In this document: positions 1 through 11,885 of the stretch, piece after piece | Layout of the letters: each line of letters begins with the position of its first letter | Position numbering within the stretch: position 1 is the first letter of the stretch | NCBI RefSeq assembly: GCF_021018805.1 | Contig: NC_086247.1 | Location: 150,981,156-151,045,155 of the forward strand | Direction: 5' to 3' | Source: Prinia subflava | Taxonomy: Eukaryota; Chordata; Aves; Passeriformes; Cisticolidae | DNA length: 64,000 bases | Notes under the pieces: model-generated | What the model was told of the DNA's origin: nothing | Databases searched by the model: none | The model's input: the letters and a program-made list of their open reading frames with translations, nothing else | Position numbers and translations under genes: made by a program

Positions 1-173
1 TTTTCTGAGGTCCCAGAAGAGCACAACTGGCCCCAGGGGTGTGCAGGGCAGGGTCATGTCTGAGGCTCTTTCTTGGCTGGGCACACTGAGATGAGGGCAC
101 AGAGAGCCCAAGTGATGCTCTGAGTGCTCTGAGGGAAGTCTGGGCTTCTTCCAGAATGGGAATCATTCACTGC

Positions 174-475
174 ACAGAATCACAAAGTCACTGAGGTTGG
201 GAAAGACCTCCAAGGTCACCGATTCCAACCTGTGCCTGACCCCTACCTTGTCCCCAGCCCAGGGCACTGAGTGCCACCTCCAGCCCTTCCTTGGACATCT
301 CCAGGGATGGGGACTCAACATCTCTCTGGACAGAAGCCCCTTCTAACACCGGACCACCTTTTAATGAAAAAAAATTATCCTGGTATCCAACCTAAACCTC
401 CCCTGGCACAGCTTGAGGCCATTTCCTCTTGTCCTGTCCCTTGTTCCCTGAGAGCAGAGCCCAGCCCTTATCCAG
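174..475 (-). mobile_element. CR1 LINE fragment, 3' end
   Basis: Reads as the complement of a CR1 3' end: a cacagaatcacaaagtcac tail, then gaaagacctccaagg and tccaacc, followed by the cttggacatctccagggatgg block and a ttgtcctgtcccttgt block. About 300 bp, 5'-truncated and moderately diverged. Confidence 0.8.
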
Positions 476-734
476 CCTAAGGATTTTTGAGGTAATCTGA
501 AGCACCTGACAGATCCAATGACACAGAAACTATGGGAGATCTGCACCTTTCTGCAGGGGAACTTGGAGACCAGGATGTCCTGGGACATCTCAGAGAACAG
601 CAGTTGCACAGGAACAGGCAAATTTTTTGAGTCTCATAAACCCATTCTGCAACAAAATTAAAGATATCCCACTTTCCTTGGCTTAAGTCCAACACAGACC
701 CAATGATTAAAAGGAAGAAAAAAAAAAAACATAA

Positions 735-925
735 AATGGAATCTTAGAGTCATTGAGGTTTAAAAAGACCTCTAAGAGCCTCAAGTCCAACCATGAACCC
801 AACACTGCCAGGACCACACTGAACCACGTTCCTGTTTTTGAACACTTCCCTGGACAATGAATCCACCACTTCCCTGGGCAGCCTGTTCCAGTGCTTGACC
901 TCTCTACATAATCAAAGATACACAA
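735..925 (-). mobile_element. CR1 LINE fragment, 3' end
   Basis: Complement of CR1: aaaaagacctctaagagcc, the tccaacc block, then the gggcagcctgttccagtgct block. More diverged than the copy at 174-475 and from another subfamily variant. Confidence 0.7.
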
Positions 926-1899
926 TATTTTCCTCCTCACTCAGCTCTGGTGGGATGATGTACTAGAAAGCGTTTTTAAGAGATTTTTCTTTGTGTTTCC
1001 CTGGCTCTGCTGATGTATAAAACCCAGTGAGTGAATGCTGTGCTCCAGGGAGGGCAAGGAGCAGGAACAGCAGGAAATGATTGGAATTATTGCACTTGGC
1101 TGGTCCAATGCACAGGGGTTTTGTCCTGCAAGGTGTGATATCACAGCAGCTTCTGCCTCTTCTCCCTGACTGTTGGCACAGGAGTGATGAGCTACCAGGG
1201 GATTTTGGAAACCAGGAAATGAGCCCTAGGATGGGACTCCAGGGGTTTTGAATTTCCCTTCTGTGCCTGCAAAGAATTTTGGTGTGGCCTTGGGCAAGTG
1301 GTGTAATCAGCATGTGCTGGTTAATGAGTGCAGTGCCCAGGGCTGTTGAACAGGGATGGTGCTGTTTCCCTACCCCCATTCCTAATTTGTCCTGTCTGTT
1401 TGCACTACAAGGCTTTAAAAATGGAGGGTCAGGTCAATGCAGGATCTCCAGTGCAAAAGAACTTAATTCTGTTAAGGCCTGCAAGGTTTCTGCAACCAAA
1501 AATAATGAAAAACAACTATAACTACCAGGAGACACAATCAGCCCTGCTGCTGCATGGCCCCTCGAGACCTGAGTTTTAAACTAAAGCTTCTCAGAACACC
1601 CTGAAGAGTGAGTTAAGCTGCCTCCTCCATTAACCTCCCCTGGCCATTATTTGTCAGGTTAATTCCTTGGCCACTGGCCAGATTTGTCATTCCAGCAGAG
1701 AAAAAAAAAATGAACAACTTTATTACGTACAGTTTCAGCTTGTTTATTTTCTGTCAGAGACTTAATTAATGATCCTGCTAAACTGCTCACTTTGCCCAAC
1801 AAACACAACTGTTCCACAGGTTGGTTCAGTTTTCATTGCACAGCACCCACACCACTGGATTTCATCAGGAGCCATTTTTGCATCCCTGGGATCCACAGT

Positions 1900-1934
1900 T
1901 GTCTTGGGTTGAGAAATGTAACCAAACCAAGACA
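1900..1934 (+). mobile_element. 35-bp LTR remnant with both termini
   Basis: Begins TGTCTTGGGTT, contains the gtaacca block found about 13-20 bp inside the long LTRs at 9226 and 29325, and then jumps straight to the LTR 3' terminus AACCAAGACA. Flanks are acagt on the left and acagc on the right, matching in four of five bases, so they could be an old target-site duplication. It looks like a solo LTR that lost its middle between short CCAAA repeats. Confidence 0.6.
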
Positions 1935-2118
1935 ACAGCAGTGGTGCTGCAAGTGCAGGGAGGATGTTTTGATGTTTGGTAATTCATGAATGGCTCAGAA
2001 ACCTCCTTTGCCTCAGGCTAAGAGCTGGTTTCTCCCTCTTTATTGAGCTGTTCCCCCATGGAATGATGAGAAACCCCACTGGGGGTGAGGCCGTGGAGCT
2101 GTTTTGGGATTTGCTTAC

Positions 2119-2226
2119 CCAGGAAGGAGGTCAGGAATCTGAAGTACTTGGGGCATGGCCGTACCACGACTTCTCCCACCTCTGCTTCAGGCCAGCACGT
2201 GATGTTGTCCCACTGCCTCCTGCAGC
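2119..2226 (-). CDS. VIPR1: VIPR1-like receptor, exon 3 (hormone-binding domain core)
   Basis: A 108-bp exon entered and left in phase 1. The acceptor is a strong tttctctcttccccag tract (2227 upward) and the donor is CTGG|GTAAGC at 2118. With the G from exon 2 it reads Gly-Cys, then [15 protein letters not shown] and a RPCPKYF segment. These carry the family hallmarks: the Trp-Asp-Asn, the Cys-Trp-Pro, the Val-Gly-Glu turn and the Cys-Pro of the extracellular domain, plus an N-I-T glycosylation site. The length equals the corresponding stretch of human VIPR1 with no gap. The fourth conserved domain piece (the Cys-Thr...Gly-Trp exon) was not found in 1-2118 and must lie to the left of the window. 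No frameshift or stop is seen, so the gene looks intact so far. Confidence 0.77.
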
Positions 2227-4026
2227 CTGGGGAAGAGAGAAAAGCAGATGGTGGAGCACTCAGGAGGCAGCAGGGCAGCTCTGCAAAGGTGTGTAGAGCC
2301 CCTCACCCCAGCACAGGAACCTTTGGGAATAAAACCCCACAAAAATATTTCCTTTAAACACGCAGCTTTTAGCTCCCCCAGTCCCTAAAATTCAGCACCC
2401 TAATTTTCCAGAAATCAGTATGGAAAGAACATCACATAAGGGAAAAAAAAAAAATAAGGCAAATCAGGCTTGATACAAGAACAGTGTCCTAGGTTAAAAA
2501 GGCAGAAATTCTCCATTAAATCTCTCTCTTCCTTGCCCGTGTCACTCCCTGTTGCATTAAAACACCTGATCTGAACCTGTGAGACATTGCCCCCTTCCTT
2601 CTCTGTTTCCCCCAAATGCCATCATCTTTTTCTTGCCATTGCAATGATTGTGCAGCTGTCACAGCAGGAAGGGGACATGGATGACAACCAAGGGATCAAG
2701 GACCAAAACCCCTTCACCAGAAGTAGTTTTTTCCTCTTAAAAAGGGAAAAGGCACAAAACACTGCTGGAGGCTGAGCAGGGGCAGTGCTGTGGCCAGGAG
2801 ATGATCCCTATGGAAGAGTGAGGGAATGTGGCACATCCTGAGCTATCCAAGCTAGGAATGAAGGAATAACCAACGCAGAGAGAAAACACAGAAAACTCAT
2901 TTTGTCAAAATGAGACATTGCTGAAGATTTTCTGGGTAGAATAAAAGCTTTCGTGGAAAGAAAAAATGCCATGTCCTTTCCACAGATTTCTAATATTCTG
3001 GTTTGCCCTTTTATTTCTCAAAAGGCATTAATAATACCCCATGCATGCTGCATTGTTGGATCACGTAACATTAACGCTGAAGCCAAAAGGAGAGTTGGCA
3101 GATCTGAATTAAAAAAAAGAGAAAGGAAAAGGAACCAAACACATTTTTTATGTCTATATGTTACCATCTCTGAGTTCTTAGCAGGATTTTGACATTTTCC
3201 CCCCTGCTTTATATTTCCAACAGCCAGGCACTTCAGCTGCTGCCTGGGTGAGATGGATGGGTTGTCAGCAGAGCTCCCTTTTTCCAGCACCTCTGCTCTG
3301 TTATTTGTCACACCCCATCAGATGGAAACGCTCCCCCAAGTGTGACTCACGCTCTGTTGAGGTCAACAGCCCCACACGAGAGGGACTGGGATGTGAGGAG
3401 CAAAGTGGTGAGAAAATGTTGAGGAAATACTTCTCACATGCCAGCAAAGGGAGCCAGGAAAACCCCTGTCAGGCTGCACTTGTTGGTACTTACACCCTGC
3501 TCTGAAATGCCTCCCTGAAATCATCTTTTACTCCTCGAGCTAAGGAAAGGGCTGGTGTCATCACCAGCCTGTGCAGAGCCAGGCAGATCAGTCTCAGATC
3601 AATAGGGAGCACACAGAAATGCTTTGAAGCTGAAAAAGAACCCTTAGCTCGCTTTCAAAGTGATTTTACTGTTTTTTCCCCCCACTCTTCCTTCATGAAC
3701 AAACTGAACTTTTCAAATGAAGTCCTGGGCTGAGTCTATCAGAGCCTGGAAATGGAATAACTGATGGCATCTCCTTCACACAGCTCTCGTGCAGAGCTCA
3801 TTAAAAGTCAGGTTTCAGGTCCTTATATCAGGTGCCCAGCTCAGTTCTCACAGCCTCACGCTTATCTCCCACCAAACAGCCAGCAGCTCCAAAAGTGTCA
3901 GGATATTAAAGAATCCATGGAAAATTATTCCATGACAGAGTATTTCACGATCTACAATCTTTTCCTCCACCAACTGCAGTAAATTACAGTGCAGCCATTA
4001 CCTCATGATAGGTTATAACACAAAAT

Positions 4027-4057
4027 AAAAGCCATCTGATAGCATCAGATGGCTTTT
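4027..4057. other. Perfect short inverted repeat (14-bp stem, 3-nt loop)
   Basis: aaaagccatctgat, AGC, then its exact complement, followed by further T. No transposon or RNA gene could be attached to it. A chance or small conserved intronic hairpin are both possible. Confidence 0.5.
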
Positions 4058-4404
4058 TAAATGCCCTGAATTATGCACACTGAGAGTTTTGGTGATCTGT
4101 ATCTTTTTCTCTGTTGACATTTTTCAGCACCACCTGTGATGTGTGAAGAAAGCTTTTAGGCGCTCACTTTTGTAGCAAAAGCTTGTTTTTCTGATTAAGA
4201 GAAAGCGAAACTGGCCTTGCCAGACACATAAAGTGTATTTTTACAAATTATTGCCTGTGTAAACACACCTTGTACCTGCCCATGAGCTCTTACAACACCA
4301 ATCTTCCTCATCGCTGCCCCGGACACGCTGAAAATATTTCTGCAATAAATAAAGGAGGCAATGGAAACAAGAACTCTGGCTGGCAGTGCCTGTCACCACA
4401 GGAT

Positions 4405-4552
4405 TGGTGAATCTTGGAATGGTTTGGGTTGGAATGGATCCTAAAGATAATCTCATTCCAAATCTCTGCCACTATCCCAGGATGCTCCAAGCCCTGTCCA
4501 GCCTGGACACTTCCAGGGATGGGGCAGCCACAGCTGCTCTGGGCCTGTTCTA
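4405..4552 (-). mobile_element. CR1 LINE fragment, 3' end
   Basis: Complement of CR1 with ttgggttggaatggatcc, the ccaggatgctccaagccctg block and the cacttccagggatggggcag block. Confidence 0.8.
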
Positions 4553-4771
4553 ACAGGTCTGTGTCTTCCTTGTGCTAATTATCTGCACTCCAGGAGAGTC
4601 AATAATTCCTAGTGAGTGGAAGAGAGCAACTGGAGTTTAAGGGATTGGAACACTTGAAGATTGATACCTGCAAAGTGCTTTACATGCACAGTCCAGTGCT
4701 GTAATCGCCCCATCAAAATTTCAGGTAAAACTTTGTGTTCTTTCATCTCACCCACCTCACAGACAACCTTT

Positions 4772-5317
4772 ACAAGGAGCCTTCCAGAAAATGAATTTCT
4801 GCCTCCCAAACTGATATACTTTATCCTGGAAAACTGCTAGAACTGGGAGCTGGCAGGCAAAAAACCACCATGAGCCTTGGGTCACCACTGCCACCACAGA
4901 CTCCAGGGAGCAGAGACCTCCCAAATGAGGGATCATTTTCTATTTCAAAGTTGTATGAAATAATGAAAAATAGTGTAGATAGATTCTTTTTCTCCCATAA
5001 ATCTTGTAAATTAAGTGTAATTGGATTTTGATTCTGAACCCAGGAAAATTTTTAGAATTCACAGCCTCCTGTGCCAAGGCACTGCACAGTTTAAGTGTCC
5101 ACTGACAGAAAAATTATATCTTTTTCTGAATTCACTTTGAACCTGCTCATTGCTGGTTTCACCAGGAATTGCTCAGTTCTTTTACAAAGAAAAAAAATAT
5201 TCACAGCCTCATTTATCAAGGAGCCTTCCAGAAAATGCATTTATTCCTCTCAAACTGACAGACTTTATCCTGGAAAACTGCTGGGATCGGGGGGGGGGGG
5301 GGGTTGGCAGGCAAAAA
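4772..5317. repeat. Local duplication block A-B-A'
   Basis: Module A (4772-4858) and its older copy A' (5215-5317) share gagccttccagaaaatg, actttatcctggaaaactgct and ggcaggcaaaaa, at roughly 85 percent identity by eye. They flank module B (4860-5209), which has a near-identical copy at 7379-7727. A' also contains a run of 16-17 G near 5289. No coding capacity and no known family recognised. Confidence 0.75.
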
Positions 5318-5608
5318 TCTATCTGAGGGCAGAAACAGTTGCACTGTGCCTTGGAAGAAGGAAATCCCTCTCTTCCCTGTGGCATCACTTGGATATGGCA
5401 AAGATGACAAGTCTGGCCTGATCATGTAGTGTTTGGGGATTGATAAATGCTTCCCATTAATTAATTATAAATATTGTCTTCTACCGTGCACTCAGTGTCT
5501 GCAGGGAGGATGGTTATCCATCCTCACCCAGTGCAGCAAGTGCCAATGAGTTAAAAACACACCTACTCTCCATTTCTAGCAAAAGGACTGCTCTGCTCAT
5601 GTGCCTGT

Positions 5609-5884
5609 CCCCAAAAACCAGGGGGTACCCACCCAAAAACCAGGGGTACACACCCAAAAACCAGGGGTACACACCCAAAAACCAGGGGTACACACCCAAA
5701 AACCAGGGGGTACACACCCAAAAACCAGGGGTACACACCCAAAAACCAGGGGTACACACCCAAAAACTAGGGGTACCCACCCAAAAACCAGGGGGTACCC
5801 ACCCAAAAACCAGGGGTACACACCCAAAAACCAGGGGTACACACCCAAAAACCAGGGGTACACACCCAAAAACCAGGGGGTACC
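5609..5884. repeat. 21-22 bp minisatellite, 13 copies
   Basis: Unit is approximately cccaaaaaccaggggtacaca. Most copies are 21 bp. Copies with ggggg are 22 bp, and three copies carry tacccac instead of tacacac. Because the unit lacks stops in several frames it creates long false reading frames on both strands. Confidence 0.95.
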
Positions 5885-6765
5885 AAGGGCTGTTCTCTGC
5901 CTTGGGAAGGATCCCAGGTGAATCTGGAGGAGCTGTACAAAAAGGAGTGTGTGGCTTTTCCATGCCAGCAGCACTTACCACCTCTCTGGGTGTCTCAGGT
6001 GTAGTCTTTAAACTCTTCTCATTAGAAAAATAAACTTTAAAAATTAAATATTTTTAAAAGAAGAGGGTTTTTTTTCCATTTTAATTATTTTAACTGTGAT
6101 TCCCACTCCCTCAGCTTTGCCCTGCCCTTCCTTGCCAGACCATGAAGTGCTCTCTGGAGCTGAGTATCTTCTTCTGGAGGGCTGCAGGGAGAAATCTTTC
6201 ATGCCTCTAAAGAAGCTGGAGCTCAGATCCCTCTATGCAGCAGCTCAGCCTTCCTCTCTGCAAGCCAAACACCCCACAAGCAAGCCCAGGGCTGCATCAG
6301 CCTCACTTAGGGCCCTCCTCTAAGAGGTTCTGGCTCAGAAGCAGCTGAAGACCAATGACACAGAGCATCAGGAGGCCCCAGCACACCTTTTCCCACTGTC
6401 TCTGCTAAAAGTGGATCAGAGCTCTCATTTCCTCTCCCTTCGAAAGGTTAATAAACAGAAAACAGGTCAATTCTCACGAGGCACACTGGTTTGCAGAACT
6501 GGCAGACTGGAGCGTGAAAACCCCATTTATTGGAGTCATATCTACACTTTACAGCAAATCGTGGTCAAAGCTTATCTGGGAGGCAGCAGAGAGTGACCTT
6601 CCCTCATGAATAAAAATGAATTCCAGAGCTCTGGCACAGCCCTGAGATGGGGCTTGGTGTGGCTGAGGGAAGAAATGAATGGCAGCAGGCTGGTGCCAGG
6701 CACTCTCTGGAGCCAGGTGAATTCCCAGTTCAGGGAAAAACCCTCTCAGCCCATCAGTCTTTCAC

Positions 6766-6912
6766 TGAATCATGGAAGAATTAAGGTTAGAAAAGACCTC
6801 CAAGGGCATCAAGCCCAACCTTTGACCGAACACCATCTCCCAAAACCCTCACGCCAAATTCTCCCAAACGCATGAGGGGTTACTCCAGGTCTCTTCTGAA
6901 AGACATTCCTGC
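6766..6912 (-). mobile_element. CR1 LINE fragment, 3' end
   Basis: Complement of CR1: tgaatcatggaagaattaag, aaagacctccaagggcatca, a tccaac-type block, then diverged sequence to a tctcttctgaaagacattcc block. Confidence 0.65.
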
Positions 6913-7378
6913 ACATTTTGCTCTTGGAATCCCTGTTCAGATGCAGAGATGCCCATTTGTTGCCCGGGGTATCTCAGGAGCTCTCAGTACCCATGGGGAT
7001 GAGAGCAAGGCAAAGGCACAGCTCAGTCAAGCCAGGCTGAGCTGTCCCAGGGCACCATCACAGCCTGGTGTGCTGCAATAAAATCTCATTTCCACTCCAA
7101 GTTCATACCAGCAGGCAGGCTCCAAGCTCTCAGGACTGTAAACAGCCATGGGGTGACATTTATTTATTATTATTGTCCCCCTGACAAGCCCAGCCGTGGT
7201 GCTCACCCGTGGCTTGCCTCGTTACAAACATCTCATTACAACCAATTATCACTGCATCAATCTCCCTCTCCCAGCTGAGCACTGATCTCTCGCCTGACTG
7301 AGGGAAAAAGACTCCAAAACCTGCAACAATCCATAACTCAGCACCACCCAGGCAGTTTGGATTTAATCTCAGGGGAGG

Positions 7379-7727
7379 AAAACCCACCACCAGCCTTGGG
7401 TCACCACTGCCACCACAGACTCCAGGGAGCAGAGACCTCCCAAATGAGGGATCATTTTCTATTTAAAAGTTGTATGAAATAATGAAAAATAGTGTAGATA
7501 GATTCTTTTTCTCCCATAAATCTTGTAAATTAAGTGTAATTGGATTTTGATTCTGAACCCAGGAAAATTTTTAGAATTCACAGCCTCCTGTGCCAAGGCA
7601 CTGCACGGTTTAAGTGTCCACTGACAGAAAAATTATATCTTTTTCTGAGTCCACTTTGAACCTGCTCATTGCTGGTTTCACCAGGAATTGCTCAGTTCTT
7701 TTACAAAGACAAAAATATTCACAGCCC
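7379..7727. repeat. Second copy of module B
   Basis: About 347 bp matching 4860-5209 in the same orientation with some seven differences (near 98 percent identity by eye), offset about 2.52 kb. Module A is absent here. The similarity ends at attcacagcc, the same point where A' follows in the other copy. Confidence 0.85.
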
Positions 7728-7794
7728 AACCACAATATCCCTTTCCCTGGGGAGAAAACCCATAAAATCCTCTTTAATATCCCTCCTCAGGCAT

Positions 7795-7870
7795 CTCTTT
7801 TTCAAGCTGAAGTGTCCCAGCCTATTTAGTAGCTTCCAGCATGGAAACAGCTTCCTATCCTTTCTCCCTT
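7795..7870 (-). mobile_element. Possible old CR1 segment
   Basis: ctttttcaagctgaagtgtc followed by cagcctatttag resembles the complement of the CR1 block encoding the ctgaacaaccccag motif. Strongly diverged and no tail seen. Confidence 0.3.
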
Positions 7871-8521
7871 GTATCTTTGGTGTGTTTAATCCTACCCCAC
7901 CCTGCCCTGGGCTTGCAGAGTAGGGGTTTCCCTATTTTTCTGTGACAGATTTGGTTTGACTGGGGTTAGCTTGGCTCTGAGGTTTTGCTAAATGCATCCT
8001 CCCTCTCTTCCCTGAAAAAGCCACTGCTGTGCCCTCCTGTCCCCAGTCCCACTCACACTCCTGCATCCTTTGGGCATCCCTCCTTCCCCCAGCTCCATCT
8101 CACCTCCTTTTTTATTTGTATCACCACTGGCAGTCAACCCCATCCCCTCAGAGCTCCTCTTCCAGCTCTGCACAGCCTTTTGTTTGAATTTCTTGCCTGC
8201 TGTGCTGCCTGCTCTCAGGATGTGCCAGAGAATCCACCCAGCTGAGGGAAAGCCAGAATCCTGCCAGGGATGTGACCCTGACACGGTGGCATTTCCTTCC
8301 CACCACCCCTGAGCTCTGCTGGTGCTCTGATGCTCCTGTGCTCATCACTCACTGAGGGATTTGCAGCTCTAATTCAGCAGAAAAGGGACTTGGGCAATCA
8401 CAGAAAGCAAAAAAAGGATCCTAAAAATTCAGGATAAGTGAAAAGAGTTTGCTTTGGACTTTGCCTCAATATCTGTGGCGAGACACAGACTGTGATTTCA
8501 TTGTTCCCTCTCTGTACAAAT

Positions 8522-8577
8522 TGGACTTGATGATCTTAAAGGTCTTTTCCACCTTAAGCTTAACCATGATTCTATAA
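8522..8577 (+). mobile_element. CR1 LINE 3' terminus
   Basis: Contains ttggacttgatgatcttaaa, ggtcttttccacc and an ending catgattctataa, the sense-strand CR1 end. Only about 55 bp can be recognised. Confidence 0.7.
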
Positions 8578-9225
8578 CAAGAACACCATAAATTACTATA
8601 AAACCTGCTTTGCACTTCTGCAAGTAGAAGCTGTCCACACACTCACCAGGAATATATTCAAAAGTAACTTTCTTCCCAAATGCTTGCAGAAATTTGACTC
8701 AAAGACACATGAAGGAAACTTCACCTTAAAGGCCCCAGATTGAGTCATTCTAATCAGTGTGAAAGAAATCACCAGTCACTATTGCTTCAGGATGAATTTT
8801 AAATTTCCATCAACAACATCTATTAGGAAACAATTTTGTTTTTTTAAAAAAGTTTGTAATCTTTCAGCCTTTTTTAACCAAAAAACTAAATAAACACTGG
8901 GCTTTTTTAATCCCTCCTTTTCATAAATCAAATCTGTGAGCTGAGCCCTTCTGCCTAACTCCAGAACATGTAAACTGAAAGAAAAGATCCAAGATTTAAG
9001 ATGAAGTTTACACAGGGTGTTGCCAAAAACATGACTTATCTCCTCAGCAGCCTCCGAACAAGATCTCCAGGGCTCTGACACAGAGCATGTTTAAAGGATT
9101 ATTCCAGGGTTTCCTCACTCAAATCCCTCTGCTCTTCCAGGAGTTGCAGACAACTGGATTTATGGAGAATCAGACTTTGAATCCAGGTACCTTCCTAGAT
9201 GTTTTTTTTTCCCATATTGGTGTCT

Positions 9226-9966
9226 TGTCTTGGGTTATGTAACCAAAAAAAAAAGTGTATTCTATTTCATCTGTAGAAAGCAGTTGAGGGATGGATTGTT
9301 TTTCTTTATCTTTTGTACCTCCAGGAGGGGGGTGGATGCCTGCTGATCACAGCCCAGCTGTTAAACCAGGTGGGGCAGTGTTTGTGATCTCTGTCACCAC
9401 TGCCCACCCTCGGGGATATCTTCTGTTCATGGGCCATTGAGGCTCACCAGTGACTGACACATTCCATCATCCATTGGGAGATGCTGCACCCAGTGGGGAG
9501 GAGCCAACCATTCCCTACCCAGATAAAAATGGGGACACAGGGACTCCAGATCATCTGGTTTTCCACTGAATTCTTGGAGGAAGAGTGGGCCCATCTCGCC
9601 AGCACTGGACCCTTTTTTCTACAGGATCATCTCTACTCCAACAGAACCACATCTGTCACTCTAGGAGGATTTATTTGGACTGTTTCCAACATCCTGGCCA
9701 ACAGGATGTCAGGTTGTATCTCTGACTCTGTCAGGGTTTTCTAGGACTTTTGTTTGTTAGTTAGTTAGTTTGTTAGTTTTTTAAGTACTACTGCATTTTT
9801 ATTTTTAATATTCTTGGTAAAGAACTGTTACTCCTATTCCCATATTTTTGCCTGAAATCTCCTAATTGCAAAATTGTAATAATTTGAAGGGAAGGTTTTT
9901 ACATTCTCCATTCCAAGGGAAACTTCAGTTTTCCCTGACAGATACCTGTCTTGCCAAACCAAGACA
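9226..9966 (+). mobile_element. Solo LTR of an endogenous retrovirus, 741 bp
   Basis: Starts TGTCTTGGGTT and ends AAACCAAGACA, near-perfect inverted termini of the TG...CA type. Flanks are tgtct on the left and ggtct on the right, matching in four of five bases, consistent with a 5-bp target duplication as in ERVL-like elements. Colinear with the longer LTR at 29325-30317, sharing the gctgcaccca, ttctacaggatcatctct, ccacatctgtcact and ttacattctccattccaagg blocks. No internal retroviral genes are attached, so it is a solo LTR. The plus orientation is assumed. Confidence 0.75.
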
Positions 9967-10804
9967 GGTCTCCAGAAAGAAATTCATAGTGAAGGAGAGT
10001 GGCTCAGCCTCTGGGAATGCTTTTCCCAACATCAGTTATGATGTGTGCAATATTCCCCAGTGAACTTATCCCAGGTAAAATGGGTGGATACCATCATGAC
10101 AGTTCTCTGGTATAGTCAATATTAACAGAAAAACAAAAAAGTAAAGATGAGGAAGGAGAGGCATTTTAACTAGAAATCTCATGGGATGTGAGAGGGACAA
10201 ACCCAGGCTGCTGTCAGAAAGAAAACCTCTGCATAGATGGCTTTAATCTGAGCTGTTATCCAGAGCTTTGAAAATGCTTTGAATTTATTTTCGATTGGCC
10301 TGCAGCAATGGCAGTTTCTCCTTATTTCTACAACCTTTGCACAGCTAAGGATGTGTGCATTTATTTATTATCCCATGCTAAAAAGCAAAAGGAACCAAAA
10401 CCTCTGCTGGCATTTAAAAAATGTGGCACATTCTCCAAACTAAAATGGCTTTTCCAACACAGATTTATGTCCACTAAGTGGCTGCTAATCCCAAAAAACC
10501 CTGGGACAGCTGTTCTGAAATCAAACAAACGCTGCTGCTTGTTAGAGAGCTTCCAGCCAGAAGCCAGCAACAGGCAAAACCGAGGCAAAGCCTCCACCCC
10601 TGCTGTGTTTTAAGGCAGAAAACAGATGTTGGAAAGTCTTAATATCTGTGGAAAGGTGAGGCCAAGGCAAAAATCAGCTCTTAGCTCCACAGTGAGGAGC
10701 GATGAGGTGTTGTGTGGGTCTGTTGGAATTTCATCCTGGGTTTGGTGGGTGTTTGGGACTTCAGGTGGGTGGGCTCAGACAAGCAACTGAGGGACCACTG
10801 ATGG

Positions 10805-10905
10805 AAACATGGAATCAATAAGGCTGGAAAAACATTTTAAAACCATTGAGTCCGGCATTGTTGCGTTCACCACTAAACCACATCCCCAAAACTCCACTGG
10901 GAATT
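10805..10905 (-). mobile_element. CR1 LINE fragment, 3' end
   Basis: Complement of CR1: atggaatcaataaggctgga, then accattgagtccggc and accacatccccaaaactcc. Diverged. Confidence 0.6.
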
Positions 10906-11589
10906 AGCAGGGCTCACTGGAGAGGTGGGCAGTGGGTCACGGAGCAAGGATGGACAGAAAAAGAACAATTTTAAGGGAAAGTTTTGCTGATTACTGTTTC
11001 CTCAGAAAAAAACCTCCTGATGTGGAAGAACAGCATTGGTTTCAGGCTGGATCAAAGCAGCCCACACCAAAGTCTGGGGCTGGTTCTCAGGGTTCAGGCT
11101 GGGTTTTCCACTGTGGCAGCACCACTCCCTCATGTTTCAGGGGCCAGCTTTCACAGCAGAGACTGAAAAGGTTCTCCTCTGAAAAATCCAAGGCAGATTT
11201 CTTTATTTAGAGTTTCTACGGAGTGGGTTGCACCTCTGTAGGAGCTGCAGCATGAAGGTGTGTTTGGGAAGAGTCACAGAGAGAGGAGGGAATGCTGAAG
11301 GAAGACTGTTGGAACCCTGCAAGCTGAGAATTCCAGGCTCTCTGTGCTGCCAGGCACTGACCCCCAGGCAAACCCTGCATTGACCTGAGGTCATGGAAAA
11401 GGCTCCCAAAATGGAGTGACAGCGCTGGGATTGTGGGTGTGGAGTTTGGGTAGCAGTGTGTGACACCACAGGGTGGAAACTCAGAGTTTGAGGGTTTAGG
11501 ATACAGGAATGGATATAAAGCAAGGTGGAGGGTTCAGGGCAGAGGCCAGTCCTGCTTTTTCACCTTCTTCTCCACAGGTCTGGGTGGTG

Positions 11590-11885
11590 TTTTGTAATTG
11601 GGTAGAAAAATCCACATTGCAGGGCAGGGGTGGTTGGGTATTGGGTTAAAAGTAAAAATAATTTAGGTGTCATCTCATAATTGGACAGTTTATGCTTAAA
11701 AGACCATGGAAAGAGATAGAGACAGAGCCATTTTTCACCTTGTTAGCTAGAACTCACAGCTTGTGAGACTGTAACATAGATAAGAATTAATAAACTACTG
11801 AGTCCAACTATGAAAACTGCATCTCCCAAGCATTTAATCCCAGCTCTAACAACAGAAGAAAAGAAGATAACAAACCCACAGAGGG
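11590..11885 (+). mobile_element. Possible ERV LTR remnant
   Basis: An A/T-rich stretch with aattaataaac, a poly(A)-signal-like ATTAATAAA context, followed by a gagtcc...gcatctccc segment. The composition and this layout suggest the R/U5 part of an avian LTR, but I cannot find both termini or a target duplication. Confidence 0.3.

Larger units (their letters stand above)
1..2118 (-). other. Start of intron 3 of the receptor gene (incomplete)
   Basis: Everything left of the exon 3 donor. It holds two CR1 fragments and a 35-bp LTR remnant. The rest (about 500-735 and 930-1890) is non-repetitive sequence with no exon-like segment. I looked on the minus strand for the next receptor exon, with its Cys-Thr and Gly-Trp codons, and found none. 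Confidence 0.6.

Noticed and set aside
1..2118. Exon 4 of the receptor
   Set aside because: No minus-strand segment with an acceptor, the Cys-Thr and Gly-Trp codons and a donor was found.
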